Assembly: GCA_959602875.1 (NCBI GenBank) | Contig: CAUGVQ010000033.1 | Coordinates: forward strand, 1-18,309 | Reading direction: 5' to 3' | Length of the DNA stretch: 18,309 nt | Source of the DNA: an uncultured Collinsella sp. | Lineage (GTDB): Bacteria; Actinomycetota; Coriobacteriia; Coriobacteriales; Coriobacteriaceae | Shown: piece after piece, positions 7,348-15,184 of the stretch | Numbering within the stretch: the stretch's first letter is position 1 | Layout of the letters: every line of letters begins with the position of its first letter | The notes under the pieces: model-generated | What the model was told of the DNA's origin: nothing | The model's input: only the letters and a program-made list of their open reading frames with translations | Databases searched by the model: none | Position numbers and translations under genes: made by a program

Positions 7348-8766
7348 ATGAGAAGCGATTTTCTGTGGGGCGCATCGACCGCGGCAAACCAGGTTGAGGG
7401 CGGCTGGAACGAGGGCGGCAAGGGCGTGAGCGTCGTCGACGTCATGGCGCAGGGCGTAGAGGCCGACCATCGCGAGGAGACCGACGGCGTGCTCCCCGAG
7501 CGCTACTACAGCTCGCACGAGGCGTCCGATTTCTACCATCGCCACACCGAGGACATCCGCCTTATGGGCGAGATGGGCCTCAAGGCGTACCGTATGTCCA
7601 TCGCCTGGACGCGCATCTTCCCCACGGGCGAGGAGGCCGAGCCCTGTGAGGAGGGCCTCGCCTTCTACGATGAGGTTTTTGACGAGCTTGCTGCCCAGGG
7701 GATTGAGCCGGTGGTTACGCTCAGCCATTACGAGCCGCCGTTTGCGCGCGCCCACAAGGGCGGCTGGGCAAACCGCGAGATGATCGACCTCTTCCTCAAG
7801 TACGCCGAGGCGGTTTTTCGCCGCTACATGGGCAAGGTGCGCTACTGGATCACGTTTAACGAGATCAACGTGCTTCAGCTGCCTTTTGGCATCATGACAG
7901 GCGGCGGCATCTTCTCGACGCCGTCCTCGCCCGAAAACACCGAGCAGGTGCGCTACCGGGCGCTCCATCACCAGTTTGTTGCCGCCGCGCGCGCTGTGGC
8001 GCTGGCGCACCAGATCGACCCTGCCTACCGGGTGGGCTGCATGATTGGGTCCATGTACAACTACGCCATGACCTGCAACCCTAAGGATATCCTCCTCGCG
8101 CAGCAGACCAACCACATGCGCAACTGGTTTGCGAGCGACGTGATGATTCGCGGCGCCTACCCCTCGTATGCGAAGCGCTACCTTGCCGAGCACGACATTG
8201 AGATCCCTTGGGCACACGGCGACGCCGAGGCGCTTACCGCCGGCAGGCCCGACTTTTACTCGACGAGCTACTACAACACCTATTGCGTGGGCACCGATCC
8301 GGATGCCGAGCGCGCGGACGGTAACCTCGTGAAGGGGCTTCGCAACCCCTATCTCGAGGTGTCCGAGTACGGCTGGCAGATCGACCCCACGGGCATGCGC
8401 ATCTTCCTCAATGAGGTGTGGGACCGCTACCAGCTGCCCATCATGATTGTGGAAAACGGACTCGGCGCGCGCGACGAGGTGTCCGCCGACGGATGCGTGC
8501 ACGACCCGTATCGCATCGCGTATTTGCGCGAGCACGTGCGCGCTCTCAAGGCGACGGTGGATGAGGACGGGGTCAACGTGATCGGCTACCTGCCGTGGTC
8601 TGCCCTCGACCTCATGGCACTCTCCACCGGCAACATCGAGAAGCGCTACGGCTTCATCTACGTCGACCTGGACAACCGCGGCCACGGCACGCGCGACCGC
8701 ATCCGCAAGGACTCGTTCTTCTGGTATCGCGATGTCATCGCCTCAAACGGCGAAGACCTCGGTTAA
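7348..8766 (+). CDS. GH1 6-phospho-beta-glucosidase
   Basis: Cytoplasmic hydrolase that splits the 6-phospho-beta-glucoside delivered by the preceding PTS permease into glucose 6-phosphate and aglycone or sugar. The 472-residue product is a normal GH1 length, with FLWGASTAANQVEGGW (5-20), acid/base Glu172 in TFNEIN and nucleophile Glu369 in IVENGLG. The phosphate-binding loop keeps Lys432 and Tyr434 (EKRYGFIYVD), but the position where phosphoglucosidases usually have Ser reads Ala424 (DLMALSTGNIEKRY), by my alignment from memory. ATG at 7348 follows GTGGAG (7335-7340), a modest ribosome site. The operon context and the KRYGFIYVD loop support the phospho-sugar call over a plain beta-glucosidase. 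The stop overlaps the stop of the convergent HAD gene. Confidence 0.9.
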   Translation: MRSDFLWGASTAANQVEGGWNEGGKGVSVVDVMAQGVEADHREETDGVLPERYYSSHEASDFYHRHTEDIRLMGEMGLKAYRMSIAWTRIFPTGEEAEPCEEGLAFYDEVFDELAAQGIEPVVTLSHYEPPFARAHKGGWANREMIDLFLKYAEAVFRRYMGKVRYWITFNEINVLQLPFGIMTGGGIFSTPSSPENTEQVRYRALHHQFVAAARAVALAHQIDPAYRVGCMIGSMYNYAMTCNPKDILLAQQTNHMRNWFASDVMIRGAYPSYAKRYLAEHDIEIPWAHGDAEALTAGRPDFYSTSYYNTYCVGTDPDAERADGNLVKGLRNPYLEVSEYGWQIDPTGMRIFLNEVWDRYQLPIMIVENGLGARDEVSADGCVHDPYRIAYLREHVRALKATVDEDGVNVIGYLPWSALDLMALSTGNIEKRYGFIYVDLDNRGHGTRDRIRKDSFFWYRDVIASNGEDLG

Positions 8767-8773
8767 AGAACCG
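8760..8773. terminator. Short stem-loop over the convergent stop codons
   Basis: CGGTT (8760-8764), loop AAAG, AACCG (8769-8773). It spans the shared stop region of two convergent genes, where a bidirectional terminator would be expected, but the stem is only five pairs and no real T-run follows on either strand, so support is weak. Confidence 0.2.
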
Positions 8774-9389
8774 CTTTCAAGATGTCCTCGGGGGCGTTGA
8801 GGACCATATCAGGCTTCTCGATGCCTTCCGAGGACGTGCTGCCCCACGTGGCGTAGCCAAAGGCCATGTGGGCGTTGCGCGCCGCCTCGTAGTCCGAACG
8901 CGCGTCGCCAATGTAGATTGCCTCGGCGGGCTCGACGCCCAAGCGCTCAAGACACATGAGAAGCGGGGTAGGGTCGGGCTTGTGGCGGTCGGTGTCATCG
9001 GCGAGCACCGCCGTTTCCATATAGCGGTCGATGCCCTTGGAGACAACGTCGATCTCGTACTGCGCGCGCGTTTTGGCAGAGACCACGGCCTGCGTGACGC
9101 CGCAGGCGGAAAGCTCGGCAAATACCTCGTCAAAACCCTCGTAGAGGGTCGCGCCCTCCTCGTACTCGTTCACATAGCGCACCCAGCGCGCGTAGGTGCC
9201 CTCGGGGTCCGCGACGCCGAGGGCATCCATCACCTTCATGCCGGGCCACGGGGCAAACTCGAGCACCTGCTCAAAGGTCCAAGCCTCGCCCGTCTCCTCC
9301 TCGATGATACGCATGAGGGGGTACATGTTCATGTTGAGGGTGTTGAGGACGGTTCCGTCGATGTCATAGATCACGGCGCGGTAGGGCAT
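8763..9389 (-). CDS. HAD-superfamily phosphatase (phosphoglycolate phosphatase/phosphoglucomutase-like)
   Basis: Probable small-molecule phosphatase or phosphomutase of the HAD family, cytoplasmic. The 208-residue product has motif I YDIDGT with nucleophile Asp9 and acid/base Asp11, motif II VVSAKT with Ser104, motif III Lys137 in HKPDP, and motif IV GDARSD (161-166). A helical cap (about residues 15-80) follows motif I, as in the Gph/beta-phosphoglucomutase group. ATG at 9387-9389 follows AAAGGA about 5 bases upstream on the minus strand. It is transcribed against the glucosidase gene, and the two stops share the bases TTAA at 8763-8766. A role in handling sugar phosphates from the PTS pathway is possible but not shown. 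Confidence 0.88.
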   Translation of the reverse strand: MPYRAVIYDIDGTVLNTLNMNMYPLMRIIEEETGEAWTFEQVLEFAPWPGMKVMDALGVADPEGTYARWVRYVNEYEEGATLYEGFDEVFAELSACGVTQAVVSAKTRAQYEIDVVSKGIDRYMETAVLADDTDRHKPDPTPLLMCLERLGVEPAEAIYIGDARSDYEAARNAHMAFGYATWGSTSSEGIEKPDMVLNAPEDILKAVL

Positions 9390-9430
9390 GGCGGTCCTTT
9401 CTTGCGACAGCCGGGCGGGGTGCTTGCGCC

Positions 9431-9439
9431 ATTATCGCA
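9431..9439 (-). promoter_or_regulatory. Candidate extended -10 promoter of the HAD phosphatase gene
   Basis: Read on the minus strand, TGCGATAAT combines a TGn extension with GATAAT (five of six -10 matches). It lies about 40 bases before the HAD start codon, giving a leader of about 35 bases. No good -35 is seen, which is common for extended -10 promoters. Confidence 0.45.
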
Positions 9440-9527
9440 TGCGTGAGGCACCAGCGCGCGAGCCGGCAGCAAACCGTGCGCCCGCGCCAGTCGCCGCCTC
9501 TGCCGGATTGGCACCGGGCGCGCAATG

Positions 9528-9559
9528 TTGTGGCGCGCGTCCGCACGGGCGGGTAGACT
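9528..9559 (+). promoter_or_regulatory. Candidate polA promoter
   Basis: TTGTGG (9528-9533) and TAGACT (9554-9559) are 20 bases apart. The sequence around the -10, GGTAGACTGGTAGGCAGC, resembles that before the AraC-GH39 gene, also with a 20-base spacer. The predicted leader is about 20-25 bases and leads directly into the ribosome site GGAGAGG. Confidence 0.4.
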
Positions 9560-9588
9560 GGTAGGCAGCCAACCGGAGAGGATGCCCC

Positions 9589-12369
9589 ATGTCTGACACT
9601 ACCGAGCCTAAGGACCGCCGCACGTTTGCCGTCATCGACGGCAACTCGCTTATGCACCGGGCGTTTCATGCCGTGCCGCCCACCATGAACGCACCGGACG
9701 GCCGGCCCACCAACGCCGTCTTTGGCTTTCTCAACATGTTTCTCAAAATGGTGGATGCCTTCCATCCGGACGGGGTCGCCGTTGCCTTTGACAAGGGCCG
9801 CCCGCGCGTGCGCATGGAGATGCTCCCGCAGTACAAGGCGCAGCGCCCGCCCATGGACCCGGACCTGCGCCAGCAGTTCCCCATGGTAAAGGACCTGCTC
9901 GCCGGCCTCAAGGTCCCGATTCTCGAGGCCGAGGGCTGGGAGGGCGACGACATCCTGGGCACGCTCGCCCGCACGGGCGAGGCGGCCGGTTGCGACATGT
10001 ACCTCATTACGGGCGACCGTGACATGTACCAGCTCTCCACCGAGCACGTAAAGATCGTAGGCACCAAAAAGGGCCTCTCGGACGTGCAGATCATGACGCC
10101 CGAGACGGTGGAGGACCTCTACCACGGCATCACCCCGGCGCTCGTGCCCGACTTCTACGGCCTCAAGGGCGACACCTCCGACAACATTCCCGGCGTGCCC
10201 GGCATCGGTCCCAAGAAGGCAAGCGCCCTCATCGCGCAGTACGGCTCGCTTGACGAGGTCATCGCGCATGCGGACGAGGTCAAGGGCAAGATGGGCGAGA
10301 ATCTGCGCGCCCACATCGACGACGCGCTACTCTCGCGCAAGGTGGCGACCATCCAGACGAATGCGCCCGTGGAGGTCGACTTTGACACGACGGCGTTTCC
10401 CGCCTACACCGCAGACGACGTTACGGCATCGCTGGGGGCGCTCGGCATCATGGCCATGCAGAACCGCTTCTTGGCGCTGCTCGGTGAGGGGGGTGCGGCG
10501 GCTTCCGGTCCCTCGGAGCTCACGATGCCCGAGGTCCTACGTGCGGACGTGGCAGATGCGGCGGCCCTCGAGGCGGCGCTCACCGAGCTCGACCGCGCCA
10601 TTACGGCGGGCGAGTGGGTCGGCGTGACGCTCGACGACGATCGCGAGGAGGGCGCGCTTTTTGGGCTCACGCATACGCTCTGGGCTGCTACCTCGCGTGC
10701 ACTCGTGGCGGTGGAGGAGCCGGCAGACGGCCCGACGGCCGTTCTTGCGACCGGTCCCGTCGCCGGCTTCATCTTTGAGGGCGGCCTGGTGGCGAGCGTG
10801 CTTGCGCGCCTGCTGCGCGAGGGGCAGGTGGCCTCGCCGGATGTGAAGGCGCTTCTGCACGAGCTCTCGCCCGTGGATTCTGCCGAGGCGGAGCTTCTCG
10901 ACCCGCTTGCGCTCGACGCCTCGCGCCTCTTCGACACCGTGGTCGCGGCGTACCTGCTCGACTCGGTGCGCTCGAGCTTTGATGATGCGTACCTCGCCGA
11001 TACCTACCTCACGCTCTCGCTGCCCGTGGCAGCGGGGGAGGAGGGTGCCGGTGACGACGCGCCCACGGCTGCCGCGCGTGCCGCGGTCGTTGCCCGCGCA
11101 TGTCAGGAGCCGCTTGCCGCCGCGCTCGACCGCGACGGAGCGCGCCCGCTCTTTGACCAGATCGAGATGCCGCTCGTGCCGGTGCTCGCTGCCATGGAGC
11201 GCACGGGTATGTACGTCGACCCCGAGCGCCTCTCCGAGCTCGCCGACGGCCTGGGGGCAGAGATCGACGACCTCGCCCGCCGCATCCGCGCGCTCGCCGG
11301 CGACGATACCTTCAACATCGCGAGCCCCATGCAACTCTCGCATATCCTCTTCGACGTGATGGGCCTGCCGACTCGCGGCCTCAAGAAGACCGCGCGCGGC
11401 TACTACTCCACCAACGCCCGCGTTCTCGAGGAGCTCGCCCGCGACAACGAGTTTGTCCAACTTGTCCTTGAGTACCGCGAGAAGACCAAGATCAAGAGCA
11501 CCTACCTCGACACCCTGGGCGCGCTTCGCCGTGCAGACGGTCGCGTGCACACCACCTACAACCAGACCATCACGGCGACGGGCCGCCTCTCCTCGTCCAA
11601 TCCCAACCTGCAGAACATCCCCACGCGCTCCGCGCTCGGTCACACGGTCAAGACCGCCTTCACGGTTGCGCCGGGCAGCGTCTTTGTGGCGGTTGACTAC
11701 AGCCAGATCGAGCTCAGGCTCCTCGCGCACCTCTCGGGCGACGCGCACCTTATCGCCGCGTTCAACGAGGGCGAGGACTTCCATGCCGAGACCGCAGCTC
11801 GCGTCTTTGATGTGCCGGTGGACGAGGTCACGCCCGCGCTCCGCAGCCGCGCGAAGGCGGTTAACTTTGGCATCGTGTACGGTCAGCAGGCCTACGGCCT
11901 CTCGCAGTCTCTCGACATTCCGCAGGCCGAGGCGCGCGAGATGATCGACCGCTACTTTGAGGCGTACCCGGGCGTGCGGACGTTTTTGGACCGCACGGTC
12001 GCGGACGCCAAGCAGACGGGCTACGCCGAGACGCTCTTTGGGCGTCGCCGCCCCATTCCCGAGCTCAAGATGCGCGTGCCTTCGCAGCGCGCTTTTGGCG
12101 AGCGTACCGCCATGAACCACCCCATGCAAGGCACCGCGGCAGACATCATCAAGATCGCTATGGTGCGCGTGGCACACCGCCTGGAAGACGAGGGATTTGC
12201 CGCGCGCATGATCTTGCAGGTGCACGACGAACTCGATTTTGAGTGCCCCGAGGACGAGGTCGAGCGCCTCATCGCGATGGTGCGCGCCGAGATGGAGGGT
12301 GTGGTCACGCTCGCTGTGCCGCTCGTGGCGGATGCCTCCGTGGGCACCACCTGGGCAGACGCGAAGTGA
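9589..12369 (+). CDS. polA: DNA polymerase I
   Basis: Removes RNA primers and fills gaps in lagging-strand synthesis and repair. The 926-residue product has an N-terminal 5'-3' nuclease domain (about 10-300; FAVIDGNSLMHRAFHA, EGWEGDDILGTLA, ITGDRDMYQL, KGDTSDNIPGVPGIGPKKA), a middle 3'-5' exonuclease-like region (about 320-520) and the polymerase domain (about 540-926) with motif A VAVDYSQIELR (Asp703), motif B RSRAKAVNFGIVYGQ and motif C QVHDELDFE (Asp880); these match E. coli Asp705 and Asp882 closely. The middle region lacks the proofreading Asp-x-Glu (VTLDDD instead) and the later Tyr-x3-Asp pattern, so proofreading is probably lost, as in Taq and Bst enzymes. ATG at 9589 follows GGAGAGG (9575-9581). 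The last bases overlap the start of the MFS gene. Confidence 0.97.
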   Translation: MSDTTEPKDRRTFAVIDGNSLMHRAFHAVPPTMNAPDGRPTNAVFGFLNMFLKMVDAFHPDGVAVAFDKGRPRVRMEMLPQYKAQRPPMDPDLRQQFPMVKDLLAGLKVPILEAEGWEGDDILGTLARTGEAAGCDMYLITGDRDMYQLSTEHVKIVGTKKGLSDVQIMTPETVEDLYHGITPALVPDFYGLKGDTSDNIPGVPGIGPKKASALIAQYGSLDEVIAHADEVKGKMGENLRAHIDDALLSRKVATIQTNAPVEVDFDTTAFPAYTADDVTASLGALGIMAMQNRFLALLGEGGAAASGPSELTMPEVLRADVADAAALEAALTELDRAITAGEWVGVTLDDDREEGALFGLTHTLWAATSRALVAVEEPADGPTAVLATGPVAGFIFEGGLVASVLARLLREGQVASPDVKALLHELSPVDSAEAELLDPLALDASRLFDTVVAAYLLDSVRSSFDDAYLADTYLTLSLPVAAGEEGAGDDAPTAAARAAVVARACQEPLAAALDRDGARPLFDQIEMPLVPVLAAMERTGMYVDPERLSELADGLGAEIDDLARRIRALAGDDTFNIASPMQLSHILFDVMGLPTRGLKKTARGYYSTNARVLEELARDNEFVQLVLEYREKTKIKSTYLDTLGALRRADGRVHTTYNQTITATGRLSSSNPNLQNIPTRSALGHTVKTAFTVAPGSVFVAVDYSQIELRLLAHLSGDAHLIAAFNEGEDFHAETAARVFDVPVDEVTPALRSRAKAVNFGIVYGQQAYGLSQSLDIPQAEAREMIDRYFEAYPGVRTFLDRTVADAKQTGYAETLFGRRRPIPELKMRVPSQRAFGERTAMNHPMQGTAADIIKIAMVRVAHRLEDEGFAARMILQVHDELDFECPEDEVERLIAMVRAEMEGVVTLAVPLVADASVGTTWADAK

Positions 12370-13703
12370 CACCTCGCGCGCGCACCGGCCTGCCGGCGGG
12401 AACGTTTCTTCTGGTGGCGACCCGTTTTCTTGTCTACCTTGGCGTGCAGGCGGCCTACTTCATAGGCATCATCGGGACGCTCACCTATGAGGTGGACGCC
12501 TCCACCTGGGCGCTTGCCGGGGCGGTGGGCTTTTTCAACTTGTTCATCATCTTTGGCAACGCCGCCGGCGGGACGCTTCTCGACGTGCGCGGCCCCCGGC
12601 TGCATGCCGCGGTGACACTTGCTGTGGCGGTGGCGACGAGTGTGCTCTTTCAGCTCGCGCCCCCTAGCGTGGCGAACGTGCTTGCCATGAGCTGCACCTT
12701 TGGGTTTGCGACGGGGCTCGGCTTTGCCTTCCTCTCGGCGTACCCCGCCTATCTGACCGACGACGCCGACGAGCTCAAGCGCGTGAACGCCCTGCTTGCG
12801 GTGGTGTCCAACGTAGCGGTGGTGGTGGGTCCCGCGGTGGGCGGCCTTATTGCCACGGTGCTGCCCGCTCAGCGCGTCTTTCTGGCCACGGCGGTGTTCT
12901 CCGCCGCTGCAGCGGTTCCCGCCTACCTGCTTGTAGAGCGGGTCCTGCGCGTCCGCGCGGCGCGGGTGAGGGCACGTGTGCTCGACGCATCCGATCCTTC
13001 GCCTGCCACTGTCGCGCCTGATGCATCCAACACCGCCGCGCCTGACGTCGCCACGCCTGTGCCCGACGCTCCGGCGGCAACGTTTGCGGACTCGGTGCGA
13101 ACGGTCTTCACCGTGCCCTCGCTCGCCCTGCTCTTTGGCGTGGGCGTGCTCGCCTATACCGGCTACGGCGCCTTCGACCCGCTTGAGTCGCTCTTTTACC
13201 GTGACGTCCTGCATGTGGGTATCGCCTGGATGGGCTGGCTCTCAAGCGCGGCGGGGGCGGGAAGCGTCATCGGGTCGCTTCTGGCGATCCGCGTGCCGCG
13301 CGCTCACGTGAACGTGCTTACCCTCATCCTTCTCATCGCCTTGCAGGGCGTGGGCTGCTTGCTCTACGTGGGCACGCCGTACGTGGCGTGCGCGCTTGTG
13401 GGGCAGATGGTGCTCGGGTGCGCGTTTGGCATGGTGACGCCGCTTCAGAACACACTTGTGCAGATGCATGCCCCCATCGAGGTCCTCGGCCGCGTGAACT
13501 CGGTCATGAACGCGGGGTTCAGCGGAGCGGGCGCGCTGCCGCTCTTTGCCGCTCCGGCGCTCGCCGCCGTCTTTGGCGTGCAGGGCGTGCTCGTGGGGGC
13601 GAGTCTGGTCGTGCTCGCCGTTCCGCTTGTTTACCTTGTAGTTCGTCGTAGCGCTGTCGCGCGCATCGTGGCGGAGGAACGTCAGCGCGCGTGGGATGGA
13701 TAG
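12366..13703 (+). CDS. Major facilitator superfamily transporter
   Basis: Integral membrane transporter, probably a drug or metabolite exporter of unknown substrate. The 445-residue product has about twelve hydrophobic segments in two halves of six (about 15-190 and 250-428). A central loop (about 191-245) begins with basic residues (RVLRVRAARVRARV) and continues in a Pro/Ala/Asp-rich stretch with repeated APDA/APDV/VPDA words (about 207-236), unusually long and low in complexity. GTG at 12366 overlaps the polA stop in a GTGA arrangement, which fits translational coupling; no strong Shine-Dalgarno site is visible, as expected for re-initiation. Open frame continues upstream inside polA but is out of frame with that gene and not hydrophobic. 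Confidence 0.85.
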   Translation: MTPRARTGLPAGTFLLVATRFLVYLGVQAAYFIGIIGTLTYEVDASTWALAGAVGFFNLFIIFGNAAGGTLLDVRGPRLHAAVTLAVAVATSVLFQLAPPSVANVLAMSCTFGFATGLGFAFLSAYPAYLTDDADELKRVNALLAVVSNVAVVVGPAVGGLIATVLPAQRVFLATAVFSAAAAVPAYLLVERVLRVRAARVRARVLDASDPSPATVAPDASNTAAPDVATPVPDAPAATFADSVRTVFTVPSLALLFGVGVLAYTGYGAFDPLESLFYRDVLHVGIAWMGWLSSAAGAGSVIGSLLAIRVPRAHVNVLTLILLIALQGVGCLLYVGTPYVACALVGQMVLGCAFGMVTPLQNTLVQMHAPIEVLGRVNSVMNAGFSGAGALPLFAAPALAAVFGVQGVLVGASLVVLAVPLVYLVVRRSAVARIVAEERQRAWDG

Positions 13704-13895
13704 CTTCGTAATCGGTTCTTGGGACCCTGCTGTTCTCAGTTTTTCAAGTATTCAATAATCTGAGAGCGAGCGGATAGGTAGACCGCATATCCACGAGTAT
13801 CTTACCTAGGTCTTCTCATATTCGGAACAGTGGGATACAAGGAAGTGCTTAGGGATAGTATTGAATTCCTGCATTTTTGTGAAAGGAAACACTCA

Positions 13896-14363
13896 ATGCC
13901 CCAGTTTTCCCCGTTTTCAGACGCCACCATCTTAGCGATTGACGAAGCGAACGGTCTTTGGAGCACGGCGCTCGCGTTCGTGGACGCCTGTCCGTGGCGC
14001 GGTGCCCGCTCGCTTGCCCGCAAGATGCGCGAGGGCTACTTCACCGGGTGGCAGTGCGTGATCTTGGTGACGGTCGATGGAGAGCCGGCGGGCTTTTGCA
14101 CGCTCGCGGCGGAGGACGGCCTTGTGGACGATGACCGCACGCCCTTCATCGGCTACGTGTACGTAGACGAGCGCTTCCGCGGCCGGCGCCTCTCCGAGCA
14201 CATGATCCGCGTGGCGGAGGACCGGGCCCGCGCGGCGGGTTTCACCCGCATGTACATTCGCTCGGGCGAGGAGGGGCTCTACGAGAAATTTGGCTATGCG
14301 CCCTGCGGAGTCGGCCGCGACCGCCACGGCGAGGTCGAGACGGTATTCTCGCGCGAGCTCTGA
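13896..14363 (+). CDS. GNAT-family N-acetyltransferase
   Basis: Probable acetyl-CoA-dependent acyltransferase of unknown acceptor. The 155-residue product has the GNAT core: a central beta strand FIGYVYVDERF (84-94), the acetyl-CoA pyrophosphate loop RGRRLS (95-100), helix EHMIRVAEDRARAAGF (101-116), strand TRMYIRS and the terminal EEGLYEKFGYAPCG (125-138) with the family's Tyr-x-x-Phe-Gly. ATG at 13896 follows AAAGGAAA (13882-13889). It stands alone after a 192-base AT-richer gap and before an unrelated two-component gene, so is probably monocistronic. Its own substrate cannot be inferred from neighbours. Confidence 0.88.
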   Translation: MPQFSPFSDATILAIDEANGLWSTALAFVDACPWRGARSLARKMREGYFTGWQCVILVTVDGEPAGFCTLAAEDGLVDDDRTPFIGYVYVDERFRGRRLSEHMIRVAEDRARAAGFTRMYIRSGEEGLYEKFGYAPCGVGRDRHGEVETVFSREL

Positions 14364-14461
14364 GCGTGGCCTTGTCGAGCACGCCGCGTCTTAGGATTTC
14401 CTTCATGTTCGCACGTCGCGCCCGCGCTATGCTGCTGCTTATAGGATGAGGAGGGAATGGC

Positions 14462-15184
14462 GTGAGCGAGAGAATACTGGTCGTGGACGACGAGCGCGAG
14501 ATTTGCGACCTCGTCCGCGTCTATCTGGAAAACGAGGGTTACACAGTCGAGACGTTTCGTGACGGCGCCTCGGCGCTCGCGCGCATCGAGGACGCCCAGG
14601 CGCCCGCCTTCGACCTCGCCCTGCTCGACGTGATGCTTCCCGGTACGGACGGCTTCACCCTCTGTCGTAAGATTCGCGAGCGCCATACCTACCCCGTCAT
14701 CATGCTCACCGCCAAAGGGGAGGAGGTTGACCGCATCACCGGACTCACCCTCGGGGCGGACGACTACGTGGTGAAGCCCTTCCTGCCGCTCGAGCTCGTT
14801 GCGCGTGTGAAGGCGCAGCTTCGGCGCTACAAGACCTACTCGGCGGGCGAGGGCGGCGCCGCGGGCAGCCGCGATGCGGGCGAGGTGCTTACCTACGCGG
14901 GCCTTGTGCTCGACGTGCGGGCCCACCGCTGCACGTTAAACGAGCGAGAGCTTTCCCTCACGCCGACGGAGTTCTCCATCCTGAGGATCCTCCTCGAGGC
15001 CGAGGGCGCTGTGGTCTCGGCGCGCGACCTCTATTGCAAGATCTTTGGCGACGCGTACTACGAGAACGGCTCCGGTTCCATCACGGTGCACATCCGTCAT
15101 CTGCGCGAGAAGTTGGGCGACTCGTTCGACGAGCCGAAATACATCAAGACTGTCTGGGGGTGCGGATACAAGATTGAACGTTAA
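14462..15184 (+). CDS. OmpR-family response regulator, VanR-like
   Basis: DNA-binding response regulator partnered with the overlapping sensor kinase. The 240-residue product has a receiver domain (1-120) with acidic Asp9-Asp10, phosphoacceptor Asp56 in LLDVMLPG, Thr86 region MLTAKGEE and Lys108 in VVKPF, then an OmpR-type winged helix (about 140-237; LTPTEFSILRILLEAEG, GSGSITVHIRHLREKLGD, IKTVWGCGYKIE). The opening ERILVVDDEREICDLVRVYLE strongly recalls VanR-type regulators. GTG at 14462 follows AGGAGGG (14449-14455) at 6-7 bases; an ATG at 14457 gives only Met-Ala-stop. No vanHAX-type genes are in the window, so a vancomycin resistance role is not supported. Confidence 0.93.
   Translation: MSERILVVDDEREICDLVRVYLENEGYTVETFRDGASALARIEDAQAPAFDLALLDVMLPGTDGFTLCRKIRERHTYPVIMLTAKGEEVDRITGLTLGADDYVVKPFLPLELVARVKAQLRRYKTYSAGEGGAAGSRDAGEVLTYAGLVLDVRAHRCTLNERELSLTPTEFSILRILLEAEGAVVSARDLYCKIFGDAYYENGSGSITVHIRHLREKLGDSFDEPKYIKTVWGCGYKIER

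Noticed and set aside
7276..8685. Open minus-strand frame covering nearly the whole glucosidase gene
   Set aside because: The plus strand encodes a complete GH1 enzyme with catalytic residues; the antisense product looks like random His/Arg/Val-rich sequence.
9478..9521. GCGCCCG/CGGGCGC inverted repeat between the HAD gene and polA
   Set aside because: Seven pairs with a 30-base loop in very GC-rich DNA is easily chance; no T-run on either strand and no phasing to promoters.
10537..12372. 611-codon minus-strand frame opposite polA
   Set aside because: Shadow of polA; low stop frequency is expected opposite GC-rich codons, and the product has no motif.
13714..13744. Possible terminator after the MFS gene
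   Set aside because: A 5-pair stem GGTTC/GGACC is followed by TTTTT only 13 bases later, too distant for intrinsic termination.
14457..14465. ATG at 14457 as start of the response regulator
   Set aside because: It is followed by one codon and TGA; the GTG at 14462 is in frame with the receiver domain and correctly spaced from AGGAGG.
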